7,771 nucleotides of DNA. Origin: Rhodospirillales bacterium. GTDB taxonomy: Bacteria > Pseudomonadota > Alphaproteobacteria > Reyranellales > Reyranellaceae. The first letter of the stretch is position 1; the number at the start of each line of letters is the position of its first letter. The stretch spans positions 1 to 7,771 of the forward strand of contig JABMNB010000723.1 of NCBI GenBank assembly GCA_013205335.1. The letters run 5' to 3'. A model generated the notes under the pieces. It saw only the letters and a program-made list of their open reading frames with translations. It did no database searches and had not been told where the DNA came from. A program made the translations under genes and the position numbers. Positions 1 through 4,474 of the stretch are shown here, piece by piece.

Positions 1-100
1 GAGGAGGCCCGAAGGGCCGTCTCGAAGGATGGGCAATAGACGTGGTGCTCGTGCCCACCCTTCGAGACGCGCTCCTACGGAGCGCTCCTCAGGGTGAGGT
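1..100. repeat. Structured palindromic repeat, copy 1 (left end cut by window edge)
   Basis: This is an interspersed palindromic element of the REP/BIME style. Nested inverted arms are visible: an inner stem between 20-34 and 53-67 with one mismatch, a side hairpin at 6-18 (GGCCC-GAA-GGGCC), a side hairpin at 69-85 (GCGCTCC-TAC-GGAGCGC), and an outer stem of which only 1-6 against 85-90 is left because the 5' end lies outside the window. It shares an exact 25-nt block (44-68) with copy 2 at 1810-1834, in the same orientation. It lies just downstream of the hydratase stop codon and may help to end or protect that transcript, which is inference. Confidence 0.85.
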
Positions 101-135
101 GGTTTTTGGGAAGACCGAGTTGATTTTGTCTCGGA

Positions 136-927
136 TCAACCCGGATACCACGCCGGCTTGCGCTTCTCCCTGAAGCTGGCGAGGCCTTCGGTGGCTTCGT
201 CCTGCTGGCGGGTGCGGGCGTGTTCGTCGATCAGGTCGCGCAGCTCGCCCTCGTCGACGAAGGCACGCGCCGAGGCCAGCGAGCGCAGCTTGGTCGCGGT
301 GGTGGCGCGCGGTGCGTTCATCAGGACGGACTCGACGATCTTCTCGCCGGCTTCGGCGAGGCCGCCCACCGGGCAGACTTCGTGCACCAGGCCGAGACGG
401 CGCGCGTCGTGGGCACCGAAGCGCTCGCCGGTAAGCGCGTAGCGTCGTGTCTGGCGCAGGCCGATGGCCTGGCAGAGCTGCGGCAGGATAATGCCGGCCA
501 TCAGGCCCCAGCGCGTCTCGCTGATGGAGAACAGTGCGTCCTCCTGGGCCACCACGACGTCGCAAGCCGCCGCGATGCCGGTGCCGCCGCCGAAGCAGCC
601 GCCCTGGATCAGCGCCAGCGTCGGGACGGGGCAGGTGTCGAGGCGCTTCACGGCTTCGGCCGTCAGACGGCTCACCTTCTCGTTCTCGGCAGGTGATTGT
701 TTCGCGACGCCGGTGATCCACGACAGATCGGCACCGGCCTGGAAATGCTTGCCGTTGCCGCGCAGCACGACGATGCGCAGGCCGCTCTCGGCCCCCAGCG
801 AATCCATTGCGTCGTGCAGGCCCTGGATGAGGTCGCCGTTGTAGGCGTTGTTGACCTTGGGCCGGTTCAGCGTGACGGTGGCGACGCCGCGGCGATCGAT
901 CTCCCAGAGGACGGTATCGTTCGTCAT
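136..927 (-). CDS. Enoyl-CoA hydratase/isomerase family protein, methylglutaconyl-CoA hydratase-like
   Basis: A 263-residue crotonase-fold enzyme, full length for the family, expected to add water to (or isomerise) a 2-enoyl-CoA in the cytoplasm. The oxyanion-hole segments are visible: HFQAGADLSW (61-70) and QGGCFGGGTG (108-117). SETRWGL (136-142) supplies Glu137, which matches the second catalytic Glu of crotonases (rat mitochondrial Glu164). The first catalytic Glu (rat Glu144) is replaced by Thr/Gly after GGG, a pattern that, with ADLSW and the SExRxGL block, resembles methylglutaconyl-CoA hydratase of leucine breakdown; the exact substrate is not proven. It is the last gene of a three-gene leftward operon. 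The ATG at 927 gives the usual family N-terminus (EIDRRGVATVTLNRP follows at once) but has no well-spaced ribosome site. An in-frame GTG at 936 overlaps the upstream stop as GTGA and has GAAGG four bases before it, so a 266-residue product is possible. Reading frame upstream of 936 overlaps the neighbouring gene and is not coding. Confidence 0.9.
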   Translation of the reverse strand: MTNDTVLWEIDRRGVATVTLNRPKVNNAYNGDLIQGLHDAMDSLGAESGLRIVVLRGNGKHFQAGADLSWITGVAKQSPAENEKVSRLTAEAVKRLDTCPVPTLALIQGGCFGGGTGIAAACDVVVAQEDALFSISETRWGLMAGIILPQLCQAIGLRQTRRYALTGERFGAHDARRLGLVHEVCPVGGLAEAGEKIVESVLMNAPRATTATKLRSLASARAFVDEGELRDLIDEHARTRQQDEATEGLASFREKRKPAWYPG

Positions 928-932
928 CAAGG

Positions 933-1301
933 TCACTCGGCCTTCATGTAGCTGTCCTTGAGCGCGATCCTGCCGTCCTTCACCTCGTAGAGATCGATGC
1001 CGTAGCGATCGAACGGCTTGCCGGCATGATCGATGCCGGTGGCGCGGAAGGTGCCGAACAGCTTGTCGCCGGCACGGTGGATGCTGGCCTCGGAGAAACG
1101 CACCTCGCGATGCGCCGTGCTCTTGTCGGCGAAGTGCGCGCGCAGCGCCTCCTTGCCTTTGAGCACGCGCCCGGCCGGCGCGCCGCCGGCATTGAGGCGC
1201 CATTCGAAGTCGTCGGTCACGCAGTCGGCGATCGCGTCGACATCGGCCTTGTTGAAAGCCTTGCCGAAGCGGCGGAACAGGTCGTCGATGGCGTCGGGCA
1301 T
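933..1301 (-). CDS. SnoaL/NTF2-like domain protein
   Basis: A 122-residue protein with the cone-shaped NTF2/SnoaL-like fold signature: an N-terminal helix pair (residues 3-28, DDLFRRFGKAFNKADVDAIA), an acidic-aromatic turn DDFEWRL (30-36), a GKEALRAHF helix (49-57), and C-terminal strands with GIDLYEVKDGRI (101-112). Length is typical of a single-domain member. Proteins of this fold act as small isomerases, cyclases, hydrolases or ligand-binding partners; no specific reaction can be assigned. It starts at an ATG with AGGAG six bases upstream (1308-1312), 16 bases after the stop of the gene before it. Its TGA is five bases before the ATG of the hydratase gene, so the three genes are probably one transcript with coupled translation. 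It may act on, or bind, a product of the hydratase, which is inference from context only. Confidence 0.82.
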   Translation of the reverse strand: MPDAIDDLFRRFGKAFNKADVDAIADCVTDDFEWRLNAGGAPAGRVLKGKEALRAHFADKSTAHREVRFSEASIHRAGDKLFGTFRATGIDHAGKPFDRYGIDLYEVKDGRIALKDSYMKAE

Positions 1302-1317
1302 GAAACTCTCCTCTGGT

Positions 1318-1686
1318 CTATTTGGTCTTGAGCAACGAGCCGAAGCAGAGCGCGATGTCGTTCTTCACGCCGGCCTGGGTGACCGTCGAGAGATCGGAAC
1401 GCGCGGTCTTGCAGCCCGACGCCGTGACCTCGATCTCCCGCGCCACCACGTCGCCGCGATAGCGCAGCACGCGGCTTTCGGTCGAGGCGCTGGGATGGAT
1501 GGTCATGATGAGAGTCGGGGCACTTTCGGGCGAGGTCTTCTCGTCGGGCGAATATTCCAGGGTCGAGATATTCGTTTCGTGCCCGGCATGGCGCAGGGCA
1601 TCGACGGCGGTGTCCAGTTCGGGCCGGATGATGTCGCGGCACTTGACCCAGAAGGCCTGCACGAAAAGGTCGGTCTCGGCGTCCAT
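1318..1686 (-). CDS. Hypothetical protein, first gene of the hydratase operon
   Basis: A 122-residue soluble protein that I do not recognise. It has no signal peptide and no membrane segment. The N-terminal third (FVQAFWVKCRDIIRPELDT and onward, to about residue 35) looks like an amphipathic helix. It is followed by a polar segment rich in Ser, Pro and Glu (46-56), then alternating strand-like stretches (LIMTIHP, VLRYRGDVVAREIEVT) and a C-terminal stretch rich in small and hydrophobic residues (VKNDIALCFGSLLK). Two Cys near the C-terminus (about 92 and 114) and one at 16 form no obvious metal motif. The reading frame is well supported: ATG at 1686 is preceded by GGGAGGA (1690-1696), and the gene sits 16 bases ahead of the SnoaL-like gene in the same direction. 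That placement suggests a role with the acyl-CoA enzyme, but no function should be assigned. Confidence 0.72.
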   Translation of the reverse strand: MDAETDLFVQAFWVKCRDIIRPELDTAVDALRHAGHETNISTLEYSPDEKTSPESAPTLIMTIHPSASTESRVLRYRGDVVAREIEVTASGCKTARSDLSTVTQAGVKNDIALCFGSLLKTK

Positions 1687-1752
1687 TCTTCCTCCCTAGA
1701 TTTGTTGGTGCGGAGCCTAGAACCTTTTCCGGTCGAACGGAAACGCGCCACC
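1687..1752 (-). promoter_or_regulatory. Leader and probable promoter region of the three-gene operon
   Basis: This 66-bp stretch separates the repeat from the first operon gene and must hold the operon promoter unless transcription reads through from the LysR gene. It contains a small dyad TTCCGGTCGAACGGAA at 1727-1742 (five-base arms around six bases), which could be an operator. The strong ribosome-binding sequence GGGAGGA is at 1690-1696. I see no convincing -35/-10 pair; TAGGCT on the minus strand (1714-1719) is only a weak -10 candidate. Confidence 0.3.
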
Positions 1753-1862
1753 ACCTCACCCTGAGGAGCGGCCCGCAGGGCCGCGTCTCGAAGGGTGGGC
1801 CTCAGGCGAGGTGCTCGTGCCCACCCTTCGAGACGGCGCTTCGCGCCTCCTCAGGGTGAGGT
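1753..1862. repeat. Structured palindromic repeat, copy 2 (complete, 110 bp)
   Basis: A complete copy of the element at 1-100, in the same orientation. It has a perfect 15-bp outer stem (1753-1767 with 1848-1862), a perfect 15-bp inner stem (1786-1800 with 1819-1833), and two side hairpins between them: GCGGCCC-GCA-GGGCCGC on the left (about 1768-1784) and GGCGC-TTC-GCGCC on the right (about 1835-1847). Each half also carries CACCCT...AGGGTG, so each half can alternatively fold as its own hairpin, like two REP units facing one another. It lies between the LysR stop (1871) and the operon leader and may act as a bidirectional terminator or RNA-stability element. No transposase is nearby. Confidence 0.88.
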
Positions 1863-1870
1863 TGATGTCG

Positions 1871-2776
1871 TTAAATCTCCCACGGCGGCGGCGAGAATTT
1901 CTCGAGGATGAAATCGATGAAGGCCGTCACCTTGGGTGCGAGATGGCGGCGATGCGGGTAGACGGCATGGATCGGGATCGGCTGCTCGGCACGGAATTCC
2001 TCCAGCAGCGAGACCAGTTCGCCGTTCTTGATGGCGGTGGCGACGGTCAGTCGGGTCAGGCGCACGATGCCCAGCCCCTGCAGTGCCAGCCGCATCTGGG
2101 CTTCGCCCTCGGTGACGGCGACCCGTCCGCCGACCTCGATCTCGCGGATCTCGCCGTCGATGCGGAAGGGCCAGCGGTTGAGATAGGTACGATCGCGCGA
2201 GACGATGCAGTTGTGGCGCGTCAGGTCCTCAGGGCGCTGCAGGGGGCGACGGTTCCTGAGGTACGAGGGCGAAGCACAGACCAGGCGCACGTCCTCGCCG
2301 ATCTTGCGCGCCATGAAGCTGCTGTCGGCCAGCCGCCCGATGCGGATCGCGACGTCGACGCCTTCCTCGATCATGTCGACCACGCGGTCGGTCGGCATCA
2401 GCTCGAGCTGCAGCAACGGATAACGTTCGAGGAACTCGCCGATGACCGGCGCCAGCTGGTGGGTCGAGAAAGCGAGCGAGGTTGTGACCTTGAGCAGCCC
2501 GTGCGGCGTGCCGCTCTGGCGGCTGATCTGGTTCTCCAGGGTCTCGATCTCGCCCACGATGCGCCGCGCCGTGGCGTAGAACGCCTCGCCCTCTTCGGTG
2601 AGGCTGAGGGCCCGCGTCGTGCGCTGGAGCAGCCGGACGCCCAGCCGTGTTTCCAGCCTTGTGACCAGCTTGCTGACGGCCGACGGTGTCAGGCCCAGAC
2701 CCGGCGCGGCGGCGGAAAAACCTTTGGAATCAACGACCCGGACGAAGGCCGCCATCTCGCTTGCATGATCGATCAT
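1871..2776 (-). CDS. LysR-type transcriptional regulator, CrgA-like group
   Basis: A 301-residue regulator of normal LysR length. The N-terminal winged helix-turn-helix spans about residues 4-63: MAAFVRVVDSKGFSAAA, then LGLTPSAVSKLVTRLETRLGVRLLQRTTRALSLTEEGEAFY, the standard recognition helix and wing. A linker helix (about 65-87) leads to the periplasmic-binding-protein-like effector domain (about 90-293), with the CrgA-like hallmarks GLLKVTTSLAFSTHQLAPVIGEFLERYP and DVAIRIGRLADSSFMARKI. The inducer is not predictable. The ATG at 2776 gives the usual seven residues before MAAFV; no clear Shine-Dalgarno is seen, and ATG 2755 is a shorter alternative. The gene is divergent from the small gene at 2880 and the DinB gene. 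A T-N11-A palindrome at 2801-2821 lies between them, so it most likely controls itself and the rightward genes. Control of the leftward hydratase operon is possible but not shown. Confidence 0.93.
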   Translation of the reverse strand: MIDHASEMAAFVRVVDSKGFSAAAPGLGLTPSAVSKLVTRLETRLGVRLLQRTTRALSLTEEGEAFYATARRIVGEIETLENQISRQSGTPHGLLKVTTSLAFSTHQLAPVIGEFLERYPLLQLELMPTDRVVDMIEEGVDVAIRIGRLADSSFMARKIGEDVRLVCASPSYLRNRRPLQRPEDLTRHNCIVSRDRTYLNRWPFRIDGEIREIEVGGRVAVTEGEAQMRLALQGLGIVRLTRLTVATAIKNGELVSLLEEFRAEQPIPIHAVYPHRRHLAPKVTAFIDFILEKFSPPPWEI

Positions 2777-2879
2777 TGCGCCATTGATGAATTTTATTCA
2801 GGAGTGTTCGTCATACACTCCATATTAACTGCCGAGAAGAATGGAATTAGGTTCCTTTCAACCCTTGGAGGTCTTTCCC
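2777..2879. promoter_or_regulatory. Divergent promoter region between LysR gene and small gene
   Basis: This 103-bp gap is AT-richer than the rest of the window and holds the promoters of both directions. Apart from the palindrome at 2801-2821 it contains TATTAA (2823-2828) as a possible rightward -10, without a clear -35 at normal distance as expected for an activator-dependent promoter, and the GGAGG ribosome site of the small gene at 2867-2871. Confidence 0.5.
2801..2821. promoter_or_regulatory. Probable LysR-type binding site (21-bp palindrome, T-N11-A)
   Basis: GGAGTGT (2801-2807) and ACACTCC (2815-2821) form a perfect seven-base inverted repeat around a seven-base centre. T2805 and A2817 give the T-N11-A spacing typical of LysR-family recognition sites. 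It sits in the only divergent promoter region of the LysR gene, centred 35 bases before its start codon and 69 before the start of the small rightward gene, in an AT-richer stretch (ATTTTATTCA to its left, CATATTAACT to its right) that could hold -10 elements for either side. Confidence 0.65.
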
Positions 2880-3011
2880 ATGTTTACCGTCCCCTATCCC
2901 ACCATCGCCGAACGTCGGGCACTCGAGGCTCGTGCGCTGCGCCTGCGGGGCGCCGTCGTCGCCGGCCTCATTCGTGATCTCACCCGCTGGGTTTCCGCCG
3001 CTTCCCGATAA
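2880..3011 (+). CDS. Small Arg-rich protein, 43 residues, uncharacterised
   Basis: An ATG at 2880 preceded by GGAGG (2867-2871, eight bases away) opens a 43-codon frame ending in TAA. The product begins MFTVPYPTIAERRALEARAL and ends IRDLTRWVSAASR. It has eight Arg against three acidic residues (net about +5) and, after residue 9, reads as one amphipathic helix. The composition resembles the N-terminal half of short alphaproteobacterial DUF1127-type proteins, but the C-terminal motif of that family is missing, so membership is only a suggestion. It is 20 bases upstream of the DinB gene in the same direction, directly behind the LysR-type palindrome, and probably co-transcribed with DinB. It could alternatively be a leader peptide. 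No function is assigned. Confidence 0.62.
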   Translation: MFTVPYPTIAERRALEARALRLRGAVVAGLIRDLTRWVSAASR

Positions 3012-3031
3012 ATTCGGTCGATGAGCAGCCG

Positions 3032-3529
3032 ATGAGCGCGGTCTGGGGGCAGTACGCCCGCTACAACCGGCTGGCCAACGAGACGCTGTACGCGGCCTGC
3101 GCCGGGCTTTCCGGCGCGGAGTATCGCCGCGACCTCGGGGCGTTCTTTGGCGGCGTGCACGGCACGCTGAACCATCTGTTGCTGGGTGACCGCATCTGGA
3201 TGGCCCGGTTCGAAGGCGGCTCGCACGTCTCGACCGGCCTCGGCGCGACCCAGTTCGAGGATTTCGCGGCGTTGCGTGCCGAGCGCGAGCGTCTCGACCG
3301 CCACATGGAGCATTTCTTCGCGAACCTGCCCGAGGGTTTCGAGCAGGGGAGCGTGCGCTACGTCAACAATTCGGGGTTCGACACCGAGGACCCCTGGTCG
3401 GTGATCCTGCCGCACTTCTTCAATCACCAGACCCATCACCGGGCACAGGTCCACACGCTGCTCTCGCAGCTCGGCCACAAACCCCCGGTGCTGGATCTGC
3501 ACCGCGTGCTGAGGCCCGATCCGACCTGA
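3032..3529 (+). CDS. DinB family metal-binding protein
   Basis: A 165-residue four-helix-bundle protein of the DinB/YfiT-like superfamily, of usual length. The three metal-ligand histidines are in the expected places: His48 in helix 2 (GTLNHLLLGDRIW, 44-56) and His132 plus His136 in the C-terminal helix (FFNHQTHHRAQVHTLL, 129-144), the conserved H-x3-H. Family members bind Zn or Ni; many are thiol-dependent transferases or of unknown role, and the name reflects a Bacillus DNA-damage gene rather than a proven repair role. The ATG at 3032 starts at MSAVWGQYARYN, the usual beginning; its Shine-Dalgarno is weak, suggesting coupling to the small gene ending 20 bases upstream. The gene ends just before the repeat region at 3537. 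Confidence 0.9.
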   Translation: MSAVWGQYARYNRLANETLYAACAGLSGAEYRRDLGAFFGGVHGTLNHLLLGDRIWMARFEGGSHVSTGLGATQFEDFAALRAERERLDRHMEHFFANLPEGFEQGSVRYVNNSGFDTEDPWSVILPHFFNHQTHHRAQVHTLLSQLGHKPPVLDLHRVLRPDPT

Positions 3530-3536
3530 TCCCCGA

Positions 3537-3790
3537 CTTGTCGTCCTGAGAGCTTGTGATTTTTTCGGTGATTCTAAAGTGCAAGGTAACTTTAGAATCG
3601 TAGGGCTGCCGTGATGATTCGGCATCAGTCGTTGTTGCCCGGTCGGGAGAATCTTTTGTTGCTCGTCGCCGCACCGTTTTGCTCGGCGTCGAATTAAATC
3701 ACAAACTCTGAGCGCAGCGAAGGACCTAGCGGAACGACCAACGAACTCTGTTGCTGGCGTGAGATCCTTCGCTGCGCTCAGGATGACAAG
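3537..3790. repeat. Second-type palindromic repeat with 29-nt arms, left arm interrupted by a MITE
   Basis: The right arm (3762-3790) is the reverse complement of a left arm split between 3537-3550 and 3713-3727; joined, the arms agree at 27 of 29 positions. The core motif is CCTGAGCGCAGCGAAGG. Loop sequence at 3728-3761 separates the arms. The element fills the convergent gap between the DinB and TetR genes, the usual place for REP-like units, where it could form a strong hairpin in either transcript. It is unrelated in sequence to the repeats at 1-100 and 1753-1862. The 3551-3707 interior is the inserted element described separately. Confidence 0.85.
3550..3708. mobile_element. MITE-like non-autonomous element, 159 bp, possibly IS5-family derived
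   Basis: Terminal inverted repeats GAGCTTGTGATTT (3550-3562) and AAATCACAAACTC (3696-3708) match at 12 of 13 positions. TGA flanks both ends (3547-3549 and 3709-3711). Removing the element and one TGA restores an unbroken repeat arm, which is direct evidence of insertion. The boundary can also be read as 3551-3707 with a five-base CTGAG duplication, because the duplication and the ends overlap. A TNA target and ends starting with GAG fit the IS1031/IS427 groups of the IS5 family, as I recall them. No coding frame is credible inside. An internal perfect hairpin (GATTCTAAAGT at 3570-3580, ACTTTAGAATC at 3589-3599) is present, and the element is visibly AT-richer than its surroundings. Confidence 0.75.
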
Positions 3791-3823
3791 AGTAGCGATA
3801 GTGTTGCGTGGAAGCCCTAGTCG

Positions 3824-4405
3824 CTAGCGGGGAGCCTTCTTGCGTGAAGGATTAACACCTGCTGCCTTCAGCAGGACCCTTGCCGCCTCGCGTGCCGCCG
3901 CGGCGACCTTCGGATCGCCGCGCACGATGGCGGCGGCGATGGCGCCGTCGATCAGGATCTGGAGCTGCATGGATAGCGGCTCTGCGTCCTTGCAGCCGAG
4001 CTGTCCCAAAAGGTCCTGAAACCAAACCCGCCGCTGTTCCTTGAACGCGAGCGCGATCTTGTTGGCGGCGTGGGCCGGCTCCTTGAGCTCCGCGACGGCG
4101 TTCACGAAGGGGCAGCCGCGGAACACACCGGTCGCGACGGTGCGTTCCAGCCGGTCGAAGGCGCCTAAAATCTGTTCCAGCGGCGGTCGGTCGGACTCCG
4201 GCACGGGCCGCAGCCGGCGCGCCAGGTAGGCCACGATCAGATCGTCCTTCGACGGGAAGTGATTGTAGAGCGTGCGCTTGCTGATGCCGGTCTCGGCCGC
4301 GATCGTGTCGACGCCGACGGCGCGGATGCCCTGGCCGTAGAACAGCCGGTCTGCCGTCTCGACGATGCGCTCCTGCATCGCTGCCCTCGCGTCCGCCCTC
4401 GCCAT
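3824..4405 (-). CDS. TetR-family transcriptional repressor
   Basis: A 193-residue TetR-type regulator of normal length. The DNA-binding part is residues 9-57: AMQERIVETADRLFYGQGI, then the helix-turn-helix TIAAETGISKRTLYNHFPSKDDL (34-56). The ligand-binding half contains FRGCPFVNAVAEL (95-107), a motif seen in a subset of TetR proteins that sit beside transporters. The C-terminus is Lys/Arg-rich. The start at ATG 4405 is chosen because MARADARAAM leads directly into helix 1; the open frame continues far upstream but only antisense to the MFS gene. AAAGGGG lies a few bases upstream as a moderate ribosome site. The gene is divergent from the MFS transporter with a 69-bp gap carrying a palindromic operator, the standard arrangement for a repressor of an efflux gene that also represses itself. 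The inducing ligand is unknown. Confidence 0.93.
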   Translation of the reverse strand: MARADARAAMQERIVETADRLFYGQGIRAVGVDTIAAETGISKRTLYNHFPSKDDLIVAYLARRLRPVPESDRPPLEQILGAFDRLERTVATGVFRGCPFVNAVAELKEPAHAANKIALAFKEQRRVWFQDLLGQLGCKDAEPLSMQLQILIDGAIAAAIVRGDPKVAAAAREAARVLLKAAGVNPSRKKAPR

Positions 4406-4411
4406 GCTGCC

Positions 4412-4441
4412 TTGACCCCTTTCCGTCGCCGACCCTAAAGT
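4412..4441 (+). promoter_or_regulatory. Probable sigma-70 promoter of the MFS gene
   Basis: TTGACC (4412-4417, five of six to the -35 consensus) and TAAAGT (4436-4441, four of six to the -10) are separated by 18 bases and point toward the MFS start. The palindrome at 4441-4456 begins at the last base of the -10, so a bound repressor would cover the transcription start. Confidence 0.5.
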
Positions 4442-4456
4442 ACACCGATCTGTGTA
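4441..4456. promoter_or_regulatory. Probable TetR operator
   Basis: TACACCGATCTGTGTA is a 16-bp dyad symmetric at 14 of 16 positions (TACAC-N-GATC-N-GTGTA). It is the only strong dyad in the 69-bp gap between the divergent TetR and MFS genes, and lies between the MFS -10 candidate and the MFS ribosome site, so binding could repress both genes. Confidence 0.7.
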
Positions 4457-4474
4457 ACAAGCTGGAGGCGCGAC

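Noticed and set aside
115..140. Possible terminator hairpin at the hydratase stop
   Set aside because: Two short competing stems (CCGAG/CTCGG and GTTGAT/ATCAAC), overlapping the stop codon, with no U-tract in the correct place; the repeat at 1-100 is a better candidate for transcript ending.
937..1203. Upstream extension of the hydratase frame to 1203
   Set aside because: It lies wholly inside the SnoaL-like gene in another frame and gives an Arg-rich, domainless N-terminus.
1811..2977. 388-codon plus-strand frame opposite the LysR gene
   Set aside because: No recognisable domain, and it runs through a repeat, the divergent promoter and the small gene; the LysR gene on the other strand explains the openness.
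3021..3035. Tiny ATG-started frame just before the DinB start
   Set aside because: Only four codons before TGA and no ribosome site; more likely incidental, though it could slightly affect re-initiation at 3032.
2894..3625. 243-codon minus-strand frame opposite the DinB gene
   Set aside because: It crosses into the repeat and MITE, has no domain, and the plus strand has an intact DinB protein with its metal ligands.
3537..3790. CRISPR array or origin of replication
   Set aside because: There are only two inverted arms and one insertion, no regularly spaced direct repeats, no DnaA-box cluster and no cas genes.
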